Positions 18,438 to 27,239 of a DNA stretch of 64,000 bases are shown piece after piece. The stretch lies in NCBI RefSeq assembly GCF_012849555.1, contig NZ_CP051685.1:620001-684000 (forward strand), read 5' to 3'. The notes under the pieces were generated by a model. That model saw only the letters and a list, made by a program, of their open reading frames with translations. It ran no database searches and was not told the DNA's origin. A program made the position numbers and the translations under genes. Within the stretch, counting starts at the first letter, position 1, and each line of letters starts with the position of its first letter. The stretch comes from Massilia forsythiae. GTDB lineage: Bacteria > Pseudomonadota > Gammaproteobacteria > Burkholderiales > Burkholderiaceae_D.

Positions 18438-18631
18438 GTATTTACCGATGGGCTGGCTGGACCTACGTAGGATCATCCTATTATTTACACTTTTTTACTC
18501 ATTTTTGTTGCTTTTCTTCGTAATGACAGCTTAAACATTTGGATGAACGCTGCTGTTCATGTATCTTCTGGCGCTTGCAATTATCCCCCCTTCGACTAAT
18601 TGCAATCGATTTCCCAAGATACAGGACCAAC

Positions 18632-21328
18632 ATGTTCACAGAAAAAACCATTGCCAAGGCGCTGCGCCTGGTCTTCTCCGGCGGCGCCATCGCGGCCGGT
18701 TTCGGCTTGACCGGCCAGGCCGCCCTGGCCCAGGACGCCGCCCAGGCACCGATGGCCCGCGTCGAGATCACCGGTTCGGCGATCAAGCGCATCGATGCCG
18801 AGACCGCCGTGCCGGTCACGATCATCAAGGCCGACGACCTCAGGAAGGAAGGCATCACCACCATCGAACAGGTGATGAGCAACCTGAGCGTCTCTCAGGC
18901 CCAGACCGGCACCAGCCAGTCGGTCGGCGCCAGCACCGGCGGCGCTTCGTACGCCGACCTGCGCGGCATCGGCGCCAACAAGACCCTGGTGCTGCTGAAC
19001 GGCCGCCGCCTGGCCAACAACGCCTACGACAGTTCGGCGCCCGACCTGAACATGATTCCCTTCGCCGCGCTCGAGCGCGTCGAGGTCCTGCGCGACGGCG
19101 CATCCGCGCTGTACGGCTCGGACGCCGTCGGCGGCGTGATCAACTTCATCACCAAGAAGGACTTCCAGGGCGGCGCCGCCACCTTCGGCGAAGACAGCCC
19201 GCAGCACGCCGGCGGCAAGTCGGTCAACGCCAACGTGGCCTTCGGCTTCGGCGACCTGGACAAGGACCGCTACAACTTCTCGATCGTGGTCGACCACCAG
19301 GAACAGAAGGCAGTCACCGGCACCGAGCGTCCGTTCAACACCCGCTACGCCGGCGGCCTGTCGACCTCGACCTACCCGGCCAACTACTACCAGGGCGGCG
19401 ACAGCTACAACCCGGCGGCGGCGAGCGGCTGCACCACCGGCGACAAGCTGATTTCCGACGGCGGCACCGGCTGCCGCATGACCACCTCGTCGTACGTCGA
19501 CTACATCCCGCGCAACGTGCGCGATTCCGGTCTGCTGCGCGGCACCTTCAAACTGAGCGAAGACCACGAACTGGGCGTCGAGTACCTGACCAGCCAGAGC
19601 AAGGTCGGCGCCACCATCGCGCCGGTGCCGTACGGCGGCCTGTACATGAACCGTACCCTGGCCAACGGCAGCCTGAACCCGTTCTACCCGACCAACGCGG
19701 CGCTGAGCCCGACCTACACCGAAGCCAACACCCCGGCCGGCGTGCTGCCGGGCTTCATCCACGTGAAGTGGCGCGACCTGCCGAACGGCGTGCGCCAGGA
19801 CCAGAACACCAACCGCCAGCAGCGCTTCGTCACCTCGCTGCAAGGCACCGTGGCAGGCTGGGACTACAACACCGCCCTCACCTGGAACGAGAACAAGGTG
19901 CGCGAGAACCTGGTCGGCTACAGCGACGGCAACCTCATCACCGCGGGCGTCCTGAACGGCATCATCAACCCGTTCGGCGCGCAGACCGCCGCCGGCACCG
20001 CGCTGCTGAATTCGGCTGCCCTGTCCGGCACCGTGCAGAGCGCCAAGGGCACCACCACCGGCCTCGACTTCCACGCCAGCCGCGAGCTGGGCGACTGGCT
20101 GCACGCCGGCCGCGGCGCCGGCCTGGCCCTGGGCGCGCAGACCAACTACGAAAAATTCGAGAGCGCCTCGAACACCGAGTTCGCCGAGAAGGTCGTGGCC
20201 TCCACCGGCATCGACCCGACCGCGCGCAACGCCGGCTCGCGCCACACCTATGCGCTGTACGGCGAACTGAACGTGCCGATCCTGAAGACGCTGGACGTCA
20301 CCGGCTCGATCCGCACCGACAAGTACAGCGACTTCGGCAACAGCACCAACCCGAAGGTCTCGTTCCGCTTCCAGCCGAGCAGCGCGGTCCTGGTGCGCGG
20401 CTCCTACTCGACCGGCTTCCGCGCCCCGTCGCTGTACGAGATCAACGCCTCGCAGAGCTACACCAACAGCGCCGGCACCTATGACGACCCGGTCAACTGC
20501 CCGGGCGGCGTGGTCGCCGCCGGCAAGTCGCGCGCCGCCAACTGCAGCCAGCAGTTCCAGGTCCTGAACGGCGGCAACACCAACCTGAGCCCGGAAAAGT
20601 CGAAGAACGCGACCCTGGGCGTGGTGCTGGAGCCGATCAACAACCTGAGCGTGGGCGTCGATCTGTGGGCGATCCAGCTGCGCAACACCATCGGCGTGCT
20701 GAGCGCCGACGACATCTTCGCCGATCCGGTCAAGTACGCCGACGTCTACCACCGCACCGCGTCGGGCGACCTGTCGGTCGACGGCTCGCAGTGCCCGAAC
20801 CCGGCCACCTGCGGCTACGTCGACCTGCGTACCCAGAACCTGGGCGGCGTGCGCACCAACGGCGTCGACCTGACCGGCAACTACCGCCTGCGCACCGCCG
20901 GCTACGGCAACTTCACGCTGGGCCTGAACGCCACCTACGTGCACAAGTACGAGTACCAGAACTCGGAAGGCGGCGAGTGGCACCAGAACGTCGGCGTGTA
21001 CTCGGGCGCGGGTCCGATCTTCCGCTGGCAGAACACCGCCAACCTGACCTGGGCGCGCGGCGAGTTCTCGGCCGGCCTGACCGGCCACTACAAGAGCGGC
21101 TACGTCGACCAGGATCCGAGCTACCACGTGGCGTCGTATTCGACCTTCGACACCTACGTCGCCTGGACCCAGAAGAAGGGCATCGGCATCACCGCCGGCG
21201 TGCGCAACCTGGCCGACCGCACCCCGCCGCTGTCGTACCAGGACGCCGCCTTCCAGGCCGGCTACGACCCGCGCTACTACGATCCGCTGGGCCGCACCTA
21301 CTACGTGCGCGCCAGCTACTCGTTCTAA
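18632..21328 (+). CDS. TonB-dependent receptor
   Basis: Outer-membrane receptor of 898 residues starting at MFTEKTIAKALRL. An in-frame ATG 31 codons earlier would add a non-signal-like cysteine-rich stretch and is rejected. The signal peptide ends near AALAQD. The plug starts at RVEITGSAIKRIDAETAVPV, with YADLRGIGANKTLVLLNGRR and VEVLRDGASALYGSDAVGG. The barrel carries GSYSTGFRAPSLYEINAS and ends in VRASYSF. There is no STN domain. This is the fourth receptor in 21 kb; its closest relative in the window by plug motifs is the one at 573. The substrate is unknown. Confidence 0.92.
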   Translation: MFTEKTIAKALRLVFSGGAIAAGFGLTGQAALAQDAAQAPMARVEITGSAIKRIDAETAVPVTIIKADDLRKEGITTIEQVMSNLSVSQAQTGTSQSVGASTGGASYADLRGIGANKTLVLLNGRRLANNAYDSSAPDLNMIPFAALERVEVLRDGASALYGSDAVGGVINFITKKDFQGGAATFGEDSPQHAGGKSVNANVAFGFGDLDKDRYNFSIVVDHQEQKAVTGTERPFNTRYAGGLSTSTYPANYYQGGDSYNPAAASGCTTGDKLISDGGTGCRMTTSSYVDYIPRNVRDSGLLRGTFKLSEDHELGVEYLTSQSKVGATIAPVPYGGLYMNRTLANGSLNPFYPTNAALSPTYTEANTPAGVLPGFIHVKWRDLPNGVRQDQNTNRQQRFVTSLQGTVAGWDYNTALTWNENKVRENLVGYSDGNLITAGVLNGIINPFGAQTAAGTALLNSAALSGTVQSAKGTTTGLDFHASRELGDWLHAGRGAGLALGAQTNYEKFESASNTEFAEKVVASTGIDPTARNAGSRHTYALYGELNVPILKTLDVTGSIRTDKYSDFGNSTNPKVSFRFQPSSAVLVRGSYSTGFRAPSLYEINASQSYTNSAGTYDDPVNCPGGVVAAGKSRAANCSQQFQVLNGGNTNLSPEKSKNATLGVVLEPINNLSVGVDLWAIQLRNTIGVLSADDIFADPVKYADVYHRTASGDLSVDGSQCPNPATCGYVDLRTQNLGGVRTNGVDLTGNYRLRTAGYGNFTLGLNATYVHKYEYQNSEGGEWHQNVGVYSGAGPIFRWQNTANLTWARGEFSAGLTGHYKSGYVDQDPSYHVASYSTFDTYVAWTQKKGIGITAGVRNLADRTPPLSYQDAAFQAGYDPRYYDPLGRTYYVRASYSF

Positions 21329-21379
21329 GCCGGTCCTGCACGACGCGTGACGGCGCCGCCGTCGCGTAGCGGTACCCCA

Positions 21380-21409
21380 CGCCCGCGGCATTGCGCCGCG
21401 GGCGTTTTT
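21380..21409 (+). terminator. Rho-independent terminator after TonB receptor
   Basis: A perfect 10-bp stem (cgcccgcggc at 21380-21389, gccgcgggcg at 21395-21404) with a 5-base loop is followed by ttttt. It lies 52 bases after the receptor stop. Confidence 0.85.
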
Positions 21410-21471
21410 CGTTCGACAGCGCGGCCCTGCCTGCGTAGACTGGCCGCATCGCCAATGCTTCCAGGATGACC

Positions 21472-22488
21472 ATGCGCCGCGTCTTGCTCGTTTCCCTCTC
21501 CCTGCTCGGCTTCTCCTGCGCCCAGGCCGCCGACTTCGACCTGCCGGCCACGCCGAAGACCGTGGCCTGGGGCTACTATTCCGGCCAGTCGGTGCCGGCG
21601 CTGACCGTGCATTCCGGCGACACGGTGCGCATGCAGGCGCTGTCCACCTGCGGCTCGCCCGAGCGCATGATCGCGCGCGGCGTGAGGCCGGAGCAGATCC
21701 CGCCCTATACCGCGGCGATCTACAAGGAGGTGCAGGACAAGGGGCCGGGCGGCCACATCCTCACCGGCCCGGTGGCGATCGCCGAGGCCGAGCCGGGCGA
21801 CGTGCTGGAAGTGCAGATCCTGAAGGTCGACCTGGACGCGGACTTCGCCTGCAACGTGTTCGGCGTCGGTTCCGGCTTCCTGCCCAGCGAATACCCGTAC
21901 GGGCGCTACAAGGTGGTGCCGCTCGACCGCAAACGGATGGTCGGCCAGTTCGCGCCCGGCATCGAGATCCCCTTGAAACCCTTCTTCGGCAGCATGGGCG
22001 TGGCGCCGGCCGGCGCCAAGATCGACAGCGCCCCGCCCTTCGTCCACGCCGGGAACATGGACAACAAGGAGCTGGTGGCCGGCACCACACTGTACATCCC
22101 GGTGGCGGCCAAGGGCGCGCTGTTCCAGGCCGGCGACGGCCATGCGGCGCAGGGCAACGGCGAGGTCGACATCACGGCGCTGGAAACCTACTTGTCCGGC
22201 ACCTTCCGCTTCGTGGTGCACAAGGACCGCCACCTGCGCTGGCCGCGCGCGGAAACGCCGACCCACTACATCTCGATGGGGTTTTCGAAGGACCTGAAGG
22301 AGGCGACCGAGCTGGCGCTGAAGGACATGATCGCCTTCCTGGTCGAGGACAAGGGGATGAACCGCGACGACGCCTACATGCTGGCCAGCGCCGCGGTCGA
22401 CATGAACATCACCCAGCTGGTGGACGGCAACGTCGGCGTGCACGCGATGTGCCCGAAGGCGGTTTTTACGCGCACTGCCAAGCGTTGA
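21472..22488 (+). CDS. Exported acetamidase/formamidase-family protein
   Basis: Member of the FmdA/AmdA acetamidase/formamidase fold (338 residues), which hydrolyses short amides or related C-N bonds. A signal peptide (MRRVLLVSLSLLGFSCAQAA) implies a periplasmic enzyme, whereas the best-known formamidases are cytosolic. Family motifs seen: GPVAIAEAEPGDVLEVQI, PFFGSMGVAP and PPFVHAGNMDNKELVAGTTLYIPV. The first of two ATGs (21466) overlaps the likely ribosome site ccagga, so 21472 is preferred. It is a monocistronic gene converging on corA with 18 bases between stops. The substrate is not determined. Confidence 0.8.
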   Translation: MRRVLLVSLSLLGFSCAQAADFDLPATPKTVAWGYYSGQSVPALTVHSGDTVRMQALSTCGSPERMIARGVRPEQIPPYTAAIYKEVQDKGPGGHILTGPVAIAEAEPGDVLEVQILKVDLDADFACNVFGVGSGFLPSEYPYGRYKVVPLDRKRMVGQFAPGIEIPLKPFFGSMGVAPAGAKIDSAPPFVHAGNMDNKELVAGTTLYIPVAAKGALFQAGDGHAAQGNGEVDITALETYLSGTFRFVVHKDRHLRWPRAETPTHYISMGFSKDLKEATELALKDMIAFLVEDKGMNRDDAYMLASAAVDMNITQLVDGNVGVHAMCPKAVFTRTAKR

Positions 22489-22506
22489 CCCTGATCGTGG
22501 GCGCTG

Positions 22507-23472
22507 CTACAACCAGCCGGAGCGCTTGAACAGCCGGTACATGTAGTAGCAGACGCCCACCATGATCGCCAGCGCCATCGGGTAGCCCCAGCGCCACTCC
22601 AGCTCCGGCATGACCTTGAAATTCATGCCCCATACCCCGGCGAACGCGGTGAACACCGCGAAGATCGCCGCCCAGGCGGCGAGGCGTTTGTTCACTTCGC
22701 TGTCGTCGATCGAGACCATCGACAGGTTCACCTGGATCGCGGTGCTGATGGTGTCGCGCACCGCGTCCAGGCGCCCGCCGATGCGGCTCAGGTGGTCGTG
22801 CACGTCGCGGAAGTAATCCTGGGTGCCGTTCACCAGCTGCGGCGCCCGTCCGCCCTGCAGGCGCGTAAACGCTTCCAGCATCGGCATCACCGCGTGGCGC
22901 AGCTCCAGGCCCTTGCGTTTGAGCTGGTACAGGCGTTCGACGTTGCGGCGCTGGGCGCCGTGGGTGAAGATGCGGTCCTCGATGGTTTCCAGTTCCGATT
23001 CCAGCATGTCGACCACCGGGAAGTAACGGTCGACCACCGCGTCCATCAGCGCGTACAGCACGAACGAGGAACCCATCGCCAGCAGGTGCGGCTCGCGTTC
23101 GGCGCGCGCGCGTACGCCCAGGAAGCCCTTGACGGCGTCGCGCCGCACCGACAGCACGTAATTCTTGCCGACGAAGATGGCCAGTTCGCCGGTCTCGACG
23201 CCATCGCCGGACAGGTCGACCGTGTGCATGAACACGAACAGCGAGTCGCCGTATTCCTCGATCTTGGGACGCTGGTGGCCGCGCGAAGCGTCTTCCACCG
23301 CCAGTTCGTGCAGGTGGAATTCTTCCTGCATCTGGCGCATCTCGTCGGGGCTGGCGTCGCGCAGCGCGACCCAGACGAAGCAATCGGGTTTTTCGAGATA
23401 GTCGCTGATATCCTCGACCGGGATGTCGGACAGCTTCTTGCCTTCCTGGTAGGCGACACAGTTGATCAGCAT
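22507..23472 (-). CDS. corA: CorA-family magnesium/cobalt transporter
   Basis: Inner-membrane divalent-cation channel of 321 residues. The cytoplasmic N-terminal domain (MLINCVAYQEGKKL onward) is followed by long helices and two C-terminal transmembrane segments. The selectivity motif GMN is present in GVWGMNFKVMPE, and the C-terminus is basic (RLFKRSGWL) as usual. A longer in-frame reading to 23685 passes through a REP-like repeat and gives low-complexity residues (PRLRGDDEHPRLRG), so it is not the true N-terminus. The gene is flanked upstream by repeats that separate it from ntrC. Confidence 0.9.
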   Translation of the reverse strand: MLINCVAYQEGKKLSDIPVEDISDYLEKPDCFVWVALRDASPDEMRQMQEEFHLHELAVEDASRGHQRPKIEEYGDSLFVFMHTVDLSGDGVETGELAIFVGKNYVLSVRRDAVKGFLGVRARAEREPHLLAMGSSFVLYALMDAVVDRYFPVVDMLESELETIEDRIFTHGAQRRNVERLYQLKRKGLELRHAVMPMLEAFTRLQGGRAPQLVNGTQDYFRDVHDHLSRIGGRLDAVRDTISTAIQVNLSMVSIDDSEVNKRLAAWAAIFAVFTAFAGVWGMNFKVMPELEWRWGYPMALAIMVGVCYYMYRLFKRSGWL

Positions 23473-23815
23473 GGAGAACGGATTCGTCAAAGCAGCGCGG
23501 GGTGCGCGGATGACGGAGCTTACACTATTGACAGGCAGCAGGTGGGCATAGCCCGGTGCATCGCTTCCGCGCAGGCGCGGATGCTCGTCGTCCCCGCGAA
23601 GGCGGGGACCCATGCTGAATTTCCGAAGTCCGTTCCGCACGGGTGTGTGGTCATTTTTGGGACTGGGGTGCCTGTTGCTTTGCATGGGTCCCCGCCTGCG
23701 CGGGGACGACGGATTGGCGGCTGTTTCGAATAACGGCCCGCGGCTGTTTCGAATAACAGCCCCCGGCTGTTTCGAATAACAGCCCCCGGCTGTTTCGAAT
23801 AACAGCCCCCGGCTG
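23473..23815. other. Repeat-filled intergenic region between ntrC and corA
   Basis: This stretch carries no gene. It holds an inverted pair of REP-like elements (23586-23615 and 23682-23712), then a four-copy 23-bp tandem array (23718-23809) that runs into the ntrC stop codon. Confidence 0.7.
23586..23712. repeat. Inverted pair of REP-like elements
   Basis: The left element begins cgtcgtccccgcgaagg and runs to ggacccatgc (23586-23615). The right one is its inverse (gcatgggtccccgcc... to ggacgacgg, 23682-23712). Each element is itself a short hairpin, and the pair can fold on itself. The same family recurs at 29464, 29582, 46149, 52485 and 52548, always between genes. Confidence 0.75.
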
Positions 23816-23820
23816 TTATT
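23718..23820. repeat. Tandem array of four 23-bp hairpin units
   Basis: Four head-to-tail 23-bp units start at 23718, 23741, 23764 and 23787; a fifth, partial unit starts at 23810 and merges with the ntrC stop. Each unit contains ggctgtt, a 6-base centre tcgaat, and aacagcc, so every unit can form a 7-bp hairpin. Units two to four are identical; the first differs in two bases. There are no spacers, so it is not CRISPR. It would lie in the 3' end of the ntrC mRNA. Confidence 0.85.
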
Positions 23821-25345
23821 CGTCCTTCGCTCCGTCGATGCCGAGTTCGGCGATCTTGCGGGTGATGGTGTTGCGGCCGATCCCCAGGCGGATCGCGGCG
23901 TCGTTCTTGCGGCCGTGGGTGTGCTTCAGCGCGGTGCGGATCAGCGCCGATTCGAACTGGCGGCCCAGCACGTCCATCACCTCGACCTGGCCGTCGGACA
24001 GCATGCGCGCCGCCTGCGCCTCGAGCAGGCCGATCCAGTCCTCGGCGCTCTGCGGCATCGGCGGCGCGCCGGCGCCGAAGCCGGCGCCCTCCAGGCCGGC
24101 ATGCAGCGGCCCTGCCGACGGCGCCGGCATCGCCACGGCAGCCGCCGCCGGTGCATTGGCGCCCAGGCTGCTGGCCATCTGCAGGTTCGGCTGGGCCTGG
24201 GTCAGGTCGCGCGGCAAGTCCTTGACCTCCACGGTCTGCCCGGGCGCCATCACGGTGATCCAGTTGCACAGGTTTTCCAGCTGGCGCACGTTGCCCGGCA
24301 ATTCCAGCCCCGCCAGGTAGCGCTGGGCATCGTCGCTCATGCGCTTGGTCTCGACGCCCAGCTGGTGTGCGCTCTGCACCAGGAAATGGCGCACCAAAAT
24401 GGGGATGTCCTCGCGCCGCTCGCGCAGCGACGGCAGGCGCAGGCGGATCACGTTCAGGCGGTGGTACAGGTCTTCGCGGAACAGGCCGTCGCGCACGCGC
24501 TGTTCCAGGTTCTGGTGGGTGGCGGCGATCACGCGCACGTTGGCGCGCACCGGCTGGTGCCCGCCGACGCGGTAGAAATGGCCGTCCGACAGCACGCGCA
24601 GCAGGCGCGTCTGCAGGTCGAACGGCATGTCGCCGATCTCGTCCAGGAACAGGGTGCCATTCTCGGCCTGCTCGAAGCGGCCGCGGCGCATGGCCTGGGC
24701 GCCGGTGAAGGCGCCGCGCTCGTGGCCGAACAATTCCGATTCCAGCAGGTCCTTCGGGATCGCCGCGGTGTTCAGGGCGATGAACGGCTGCTGCGCGCGC
24801 GGACTGTGCTTGTGCAGCGCGCGCGCCACCAGTTCCTTGCCGGTGCCAGACTCGCCCGTGATCAAGACCGTGACGTTCGATTGCGACAGGCGGCCGATGG
24901 CGCGGAACACTTCCTGCATCGCCGGCGCCTGCCCCAGGATTTCCGGGGTCTCGCTGGGCGCGGCCTCGATGCTGGTCTCGAGCAGGCTTTCTTCCAGCGC
25001 GCGGCGGATCAGCGCCACCGCCTTGTCGATGTCGAACGGCTTGGCCAGGTATTCGAAGGCGCCGCCCTGGAACGAGGCGACCGCGGAATCGAGGTCGGAA
25101 AAGGCGGTGATCACGATCACCGGCAGGCCGGGATGGCTGTCCTTGACGGCGGCCAGCAGGTCGAGGCCGGATTCGCCCGGCATGCGGATGTCCGAGACCA
25201 GCACTTGCGGGGTGTCGGTCTCGAACGCGGCCAGCGCCTCGCGTCCGCTGGCAAAACTCCGGGTTGCGAGGTTTTCGCGCGCCAGGGCTTTTTCCAGCAC
25301 CCAGCGGATCGATGCATCGTCGTCGACAATCCAGATTGGTTTCAT
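23816..25345 (-). CDS. ntrC: Nitrogen regulation response regulator NtrC
   Basis: Enhancer-binding activator of sigma-54 RNA polymerase, the output of the NtrB/NtrC nitrogen system. The 509-residue protein has a receiver domain (Asp9/Asp10, phosphorylation site Asp52 in VSDIRMPG, Lys102 in AKPFD), then an AAA+ domain with Walker A GESGTGKE (164-171), the sigma-54 contact loop GAFTGA (211-216) and Walker B LFLDE. An Ala/Pro-rich linker (about 395-430) leads to a C-terminal Fis-type helix-turn-helix (ALIRTALKHTHGRKNDAA, RLGIGRNTITRKIAEL). It is 62 bases downstream of ntrB on the same strand, so the two are cotranscribed. Confidence 0.96.
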   Translation of the reverse strand: MKPIWIVDDDASIRWVLEKALARENLATRSFASGREALAAFETDTPQVLVSDIRMPGESGLDLLAAVKDSHPGLPVIVITAFSDLDSAVASFQGGAFEYLAKPFDIDKAVALIRRALEESLLETSIEAAPSETPEILGQAPAMQEVFRAIGRLSQSNVTVLITGESGTGKELVARALHKHSPRAQQPFIALNTAAIPKDLLESELFGHERGAFTGAQAMRRGRFEQAENGTLFLDEIGDMPFDLQTRLLRVLSDGHFYRVGGHQPVRANVRVIAATHQNLEQRVRDGLFREDLYHRLNVIRLRLPSLRERREDIPILVRHFLVQSAHQLGVETKRMSDDAQRYLAGLELPGNVRQLENLCNWITVMAPGQTVEVKDLPRDLTQAQPNLQMASSLGANAPAAAAVAMPAPSAGPLHAGLEGAGFGAGAPPMPQSAEDWIGLLEAQAARMLSDGQVEVMDVLGRQFESALIRTALKHTHGRKNDAAIRLGIGRNTITRKIAELGIDGAKDE

Positions 25346-25407
25346 GTGTTTCGTGCTTCCCGCATTGGTTCAAGGGGGACTGCCATTCCGCCCTATCTTC
25401 CCGCCGC

Positions 25408-26499
25408 TTATGGCAGCGGGATCAGGATGCGGAAATCCGTGAGTCCAGGCCGGCTTTCGCACTCGATCAGTCCCATGTGCTGCTGCACGAAGGTCTGCGC
25501 CAGCGTCAGCCCGAGACCGCTGCCGCCCTCCCGTCCCGATACCAGCGGATAGAAGATGCGGTCGCGGATTTCGGGGGCGATGCCCGGTCCGTTATCGATG
25601 ATATGCAAATCTAATGCCAGGCCGTAACGAACCTTCGCCAGCGTGACCTGCCGCGCCACCCGCGTGCGCAGCACGATCTCGGCGTCGCCTGCCGCGATGC
25701 GCGCGCGCAGGGCCTGGGCGGCGTTGTGGACGATGTTCAGCACCGTCTGGATCAGCTGCTCCTTGTCGCCGCGGAATTCGGGAATCGAGGCGTCGTAGTC
25801 GCGCCGGATCGCCAGCCCGGACGGGAACTCGGCCAGCACCAGGCTGCGCACCCGCTCGCACACTTCGTGGATGTTGACGTCGCCGACGATGTGCGGGTGG
25901 CGGTGCGGCGCCAGCAGGCGGTCGACCAGGGTCTGCAGGCGGTCGGCTTCCTTGATGATCACCTGCGTGTATTCGCGCAGCGCGTTCAGGTGCACGTCCG
26001 GCAGTTCCAGCTCCAGCAACTGGGCGGCGCCGCGGATGCCGCCCAGCGGGTTCTTGATCTCGTGCGCCAGGTTGCGGATCAGTTCCTTGTTGGCCTGGGT
26101 CTGGTCGAGGATGCGCTCCTCGCGGTCGAGTTTCAATTGCTGGACGTTCTCGCGCAGCTCGACCACCACCTCGGCCCCGCCGGCGGCGCTGACGATCACG
26201 TGCACGTGCAGCGGCTCGCGTCCCGGCCGCTGCAGGCTCAGGTCCTGGCGCAGGTCGGAATACTTGTGGGCGAGCGCATGCGCGCACAGGACATCCAGTT
26301 CCTCGCCGTTGCCGAACAGGCCGGCCAGCTTCTGGCGCGACAGCGACTTGACCGAGGTTTCCAGCAGGTGTTCGGCGGCCGGGTTGGCGCAGCGCACCAG
26401 GCCGTCCGCATCGATCACCAGCACGGCGGAGGCCAGCAGGTCGAGGCCGGAAAAGCGGTCGTAGGCGGGCTCGGCGTCGGGCAGCGGGGGCACGGTCAT
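25408..26499 (-). CDS. ntrB: Nitrogen regulation sensor histidine kinase NtrB
   Basis: Cytosolic kinase/phosphatase for NtrC, normally controlled by PII protein. The 363 residues comprise an N-terminal PAS domain (about 15-110), a dimerisation/phosphoacceptor box with His146 in NLAHEIKNPLGG, an N-box (VHNAAQAL), and G-boxes DNGPGIAPEIRDRIF and GREGGSGLGLTLAQ. No membrane segment is seen, as expected for NtrB. It sits 11 bases after the DUF4124 gene and just before ntrC on the same strand, completing a DUF4124-ntrB-ntrC transcription unit below glnA. Confidence 0.96.
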   Translation of the reverse strand: MTVPPLPDAEPAYDRFSGLDLLASAVLVIDADGLVRCANPAAEHLLETSVKSLSRQKLAGLFGNGEELDVLCAHALAHKYSDLRQDLSLQRPGREPLHVHVIVSAAGGAEVVVELRENVQQLKLDREERILDQTQANKELIRNLAHEIKNPLGGIRGAAQLLELELPDVHLNALREYTQVIIKEADRLQTLVDRLLAPHRHPHIVGDVNIHEVCERVRSLVLAEFPSGLAIRRDYDASIPEFRGDKEQLIQTVLNIVHNAAQALRARIAAGDAEIVLRTRVARQVTLAKVRYGLALDLHIIDNGPGIAPEIRDRIFYPLVSGREGGSGLGLTLAQTFVQQHMGLIECESRPGLTDFRILIPLP

Positions 26500-26510
26500 G
26501 GGAATATTTG

Positions 26511-27065
26511 CTAGCGGATGTTGGCGATTTCGCGCTTGAGCGCTTCGACGTTCTTCTCGGCGCGGCCGACGTCGTCGCGCATGTTGGCCACGCGCTCCTG
26601 GTACTTGGCGTAGTTCTTTTCGTTACCCTGGCGCTCAGGCTCGCCGTTGTTGAAGTCGCGGCGCAAATCGGCCAGCTTCTTTTCCTCGGCGCGCAGTTCC
26701 TCGTTGAGGATCTCGCGGCGGTCGTCGTCGCGCGCGCGCTGGGCGGCGCCGTCCACGCGCGGGAAGTTGGCCGGGTTCGCCGCCGGCGGACGGCCGGCGC
26801 CCTGGCGCATGGTGACCGGCGGCGCGGCGTTGGGATTGGCGGCCGCCTTGGCCACCGGGGCCGGCGCCGGCACGTAGCCGGGCAAGTCCAGCGCCTTGCA
26901 GCCCGGCTTGTTGATGTCGGTGAATTCCACACGACCGCCCTTGTCTACGCACTTGTAGACGACCGAGTCGGCGCGCGCGCCGGGATGCGCCAGGGCGGCG
27001 GCCAGCGCCAGGGCCGCCAGGGCGGCGGCCGGGCGCGGGAATTGTCTGCTGCTTGTCATTCGCAT
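26511..27065 (-). CDS. DUF4124-domain exported protein
   Basis: A 184-residue exported protein of unknown function. A hydrophobic signal (FPRPAAALAALALAAALAHP) precedes a short DUF4124 domain (VVYKCVDKGGRVEFTDINKPGC), whose two cysteines could form a disulfide. A Pro/Ala-rich linker and a charged C-terminal coiled coil (about 115-184: REILNEELRAEEKKLADLRR) follow. The start is uncertain: ATGs at 27065 and 27059 are both possible and neither has a strong ribosome site. It lies between the glnA terminator and ntrB, only 11 bases from ntrB, so it probably shares the ntrBC transcript. Confidence 0.75.
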   Translation of the reverse strand: MRMTSSRQFPRPAAALAALALAAALAHPGARADSVVYKCVDKGGRVEFTDINKPGCKALDLPGYVPAPAPVAKAAANPNAAPPVTMRQGAGRPPAANPANFPRVDGAAQRARDDDRREILNEELRAEEKKLADLRRDFNNGEPERQGNEKNYAKYQERVANMRDDVGRAEKNVEALKREIANIR

Positions 27066-27147
27066 CAGTGTTCGGCACCCATGCCGCGCCGGTCGGCGCA
27101 CACGTCGGTGCCTGGTTGGGAATCCGACGACTATACCGCATCCAATG

Positions 27148-27186
27148 AAAAACGCGGGGAGGCCGACCGGCTTTCCCCGCGTTTTT
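27148..27186. terminator. Terminator after glnA
   Basis: A 13-bp perfect stem (aaaaacgcgggga at 27148-27160, tccccgcgttttt at 27174-27186) reads as a terminator on both strands. It ends glnA on the reverse strand and insulates glnA from the DUF4124-ntrBC unit, possibly with partial read-through. Confidence 0.85.
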
Positions 27187-27239
27187 GTTACCGCAAGGAT
27201 ACACTCGGCATCCTGCGGCATGCAAGCGTTGGCAGACGA

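Noticed and set aside
23473-23685. N-terminal extension of CorA to an ATG at 23685
   Set aside because: The extra residues come from translating a REP-like repeat and have no CorA similarity; MLINCVAYQEGKK is the family start.
23718-23820. Tandem 23-bp repeats considered as a CRISPR array
   Set aside because: The units are directly adjacent with no spacers, the array is short, and no cas genes are nearby.
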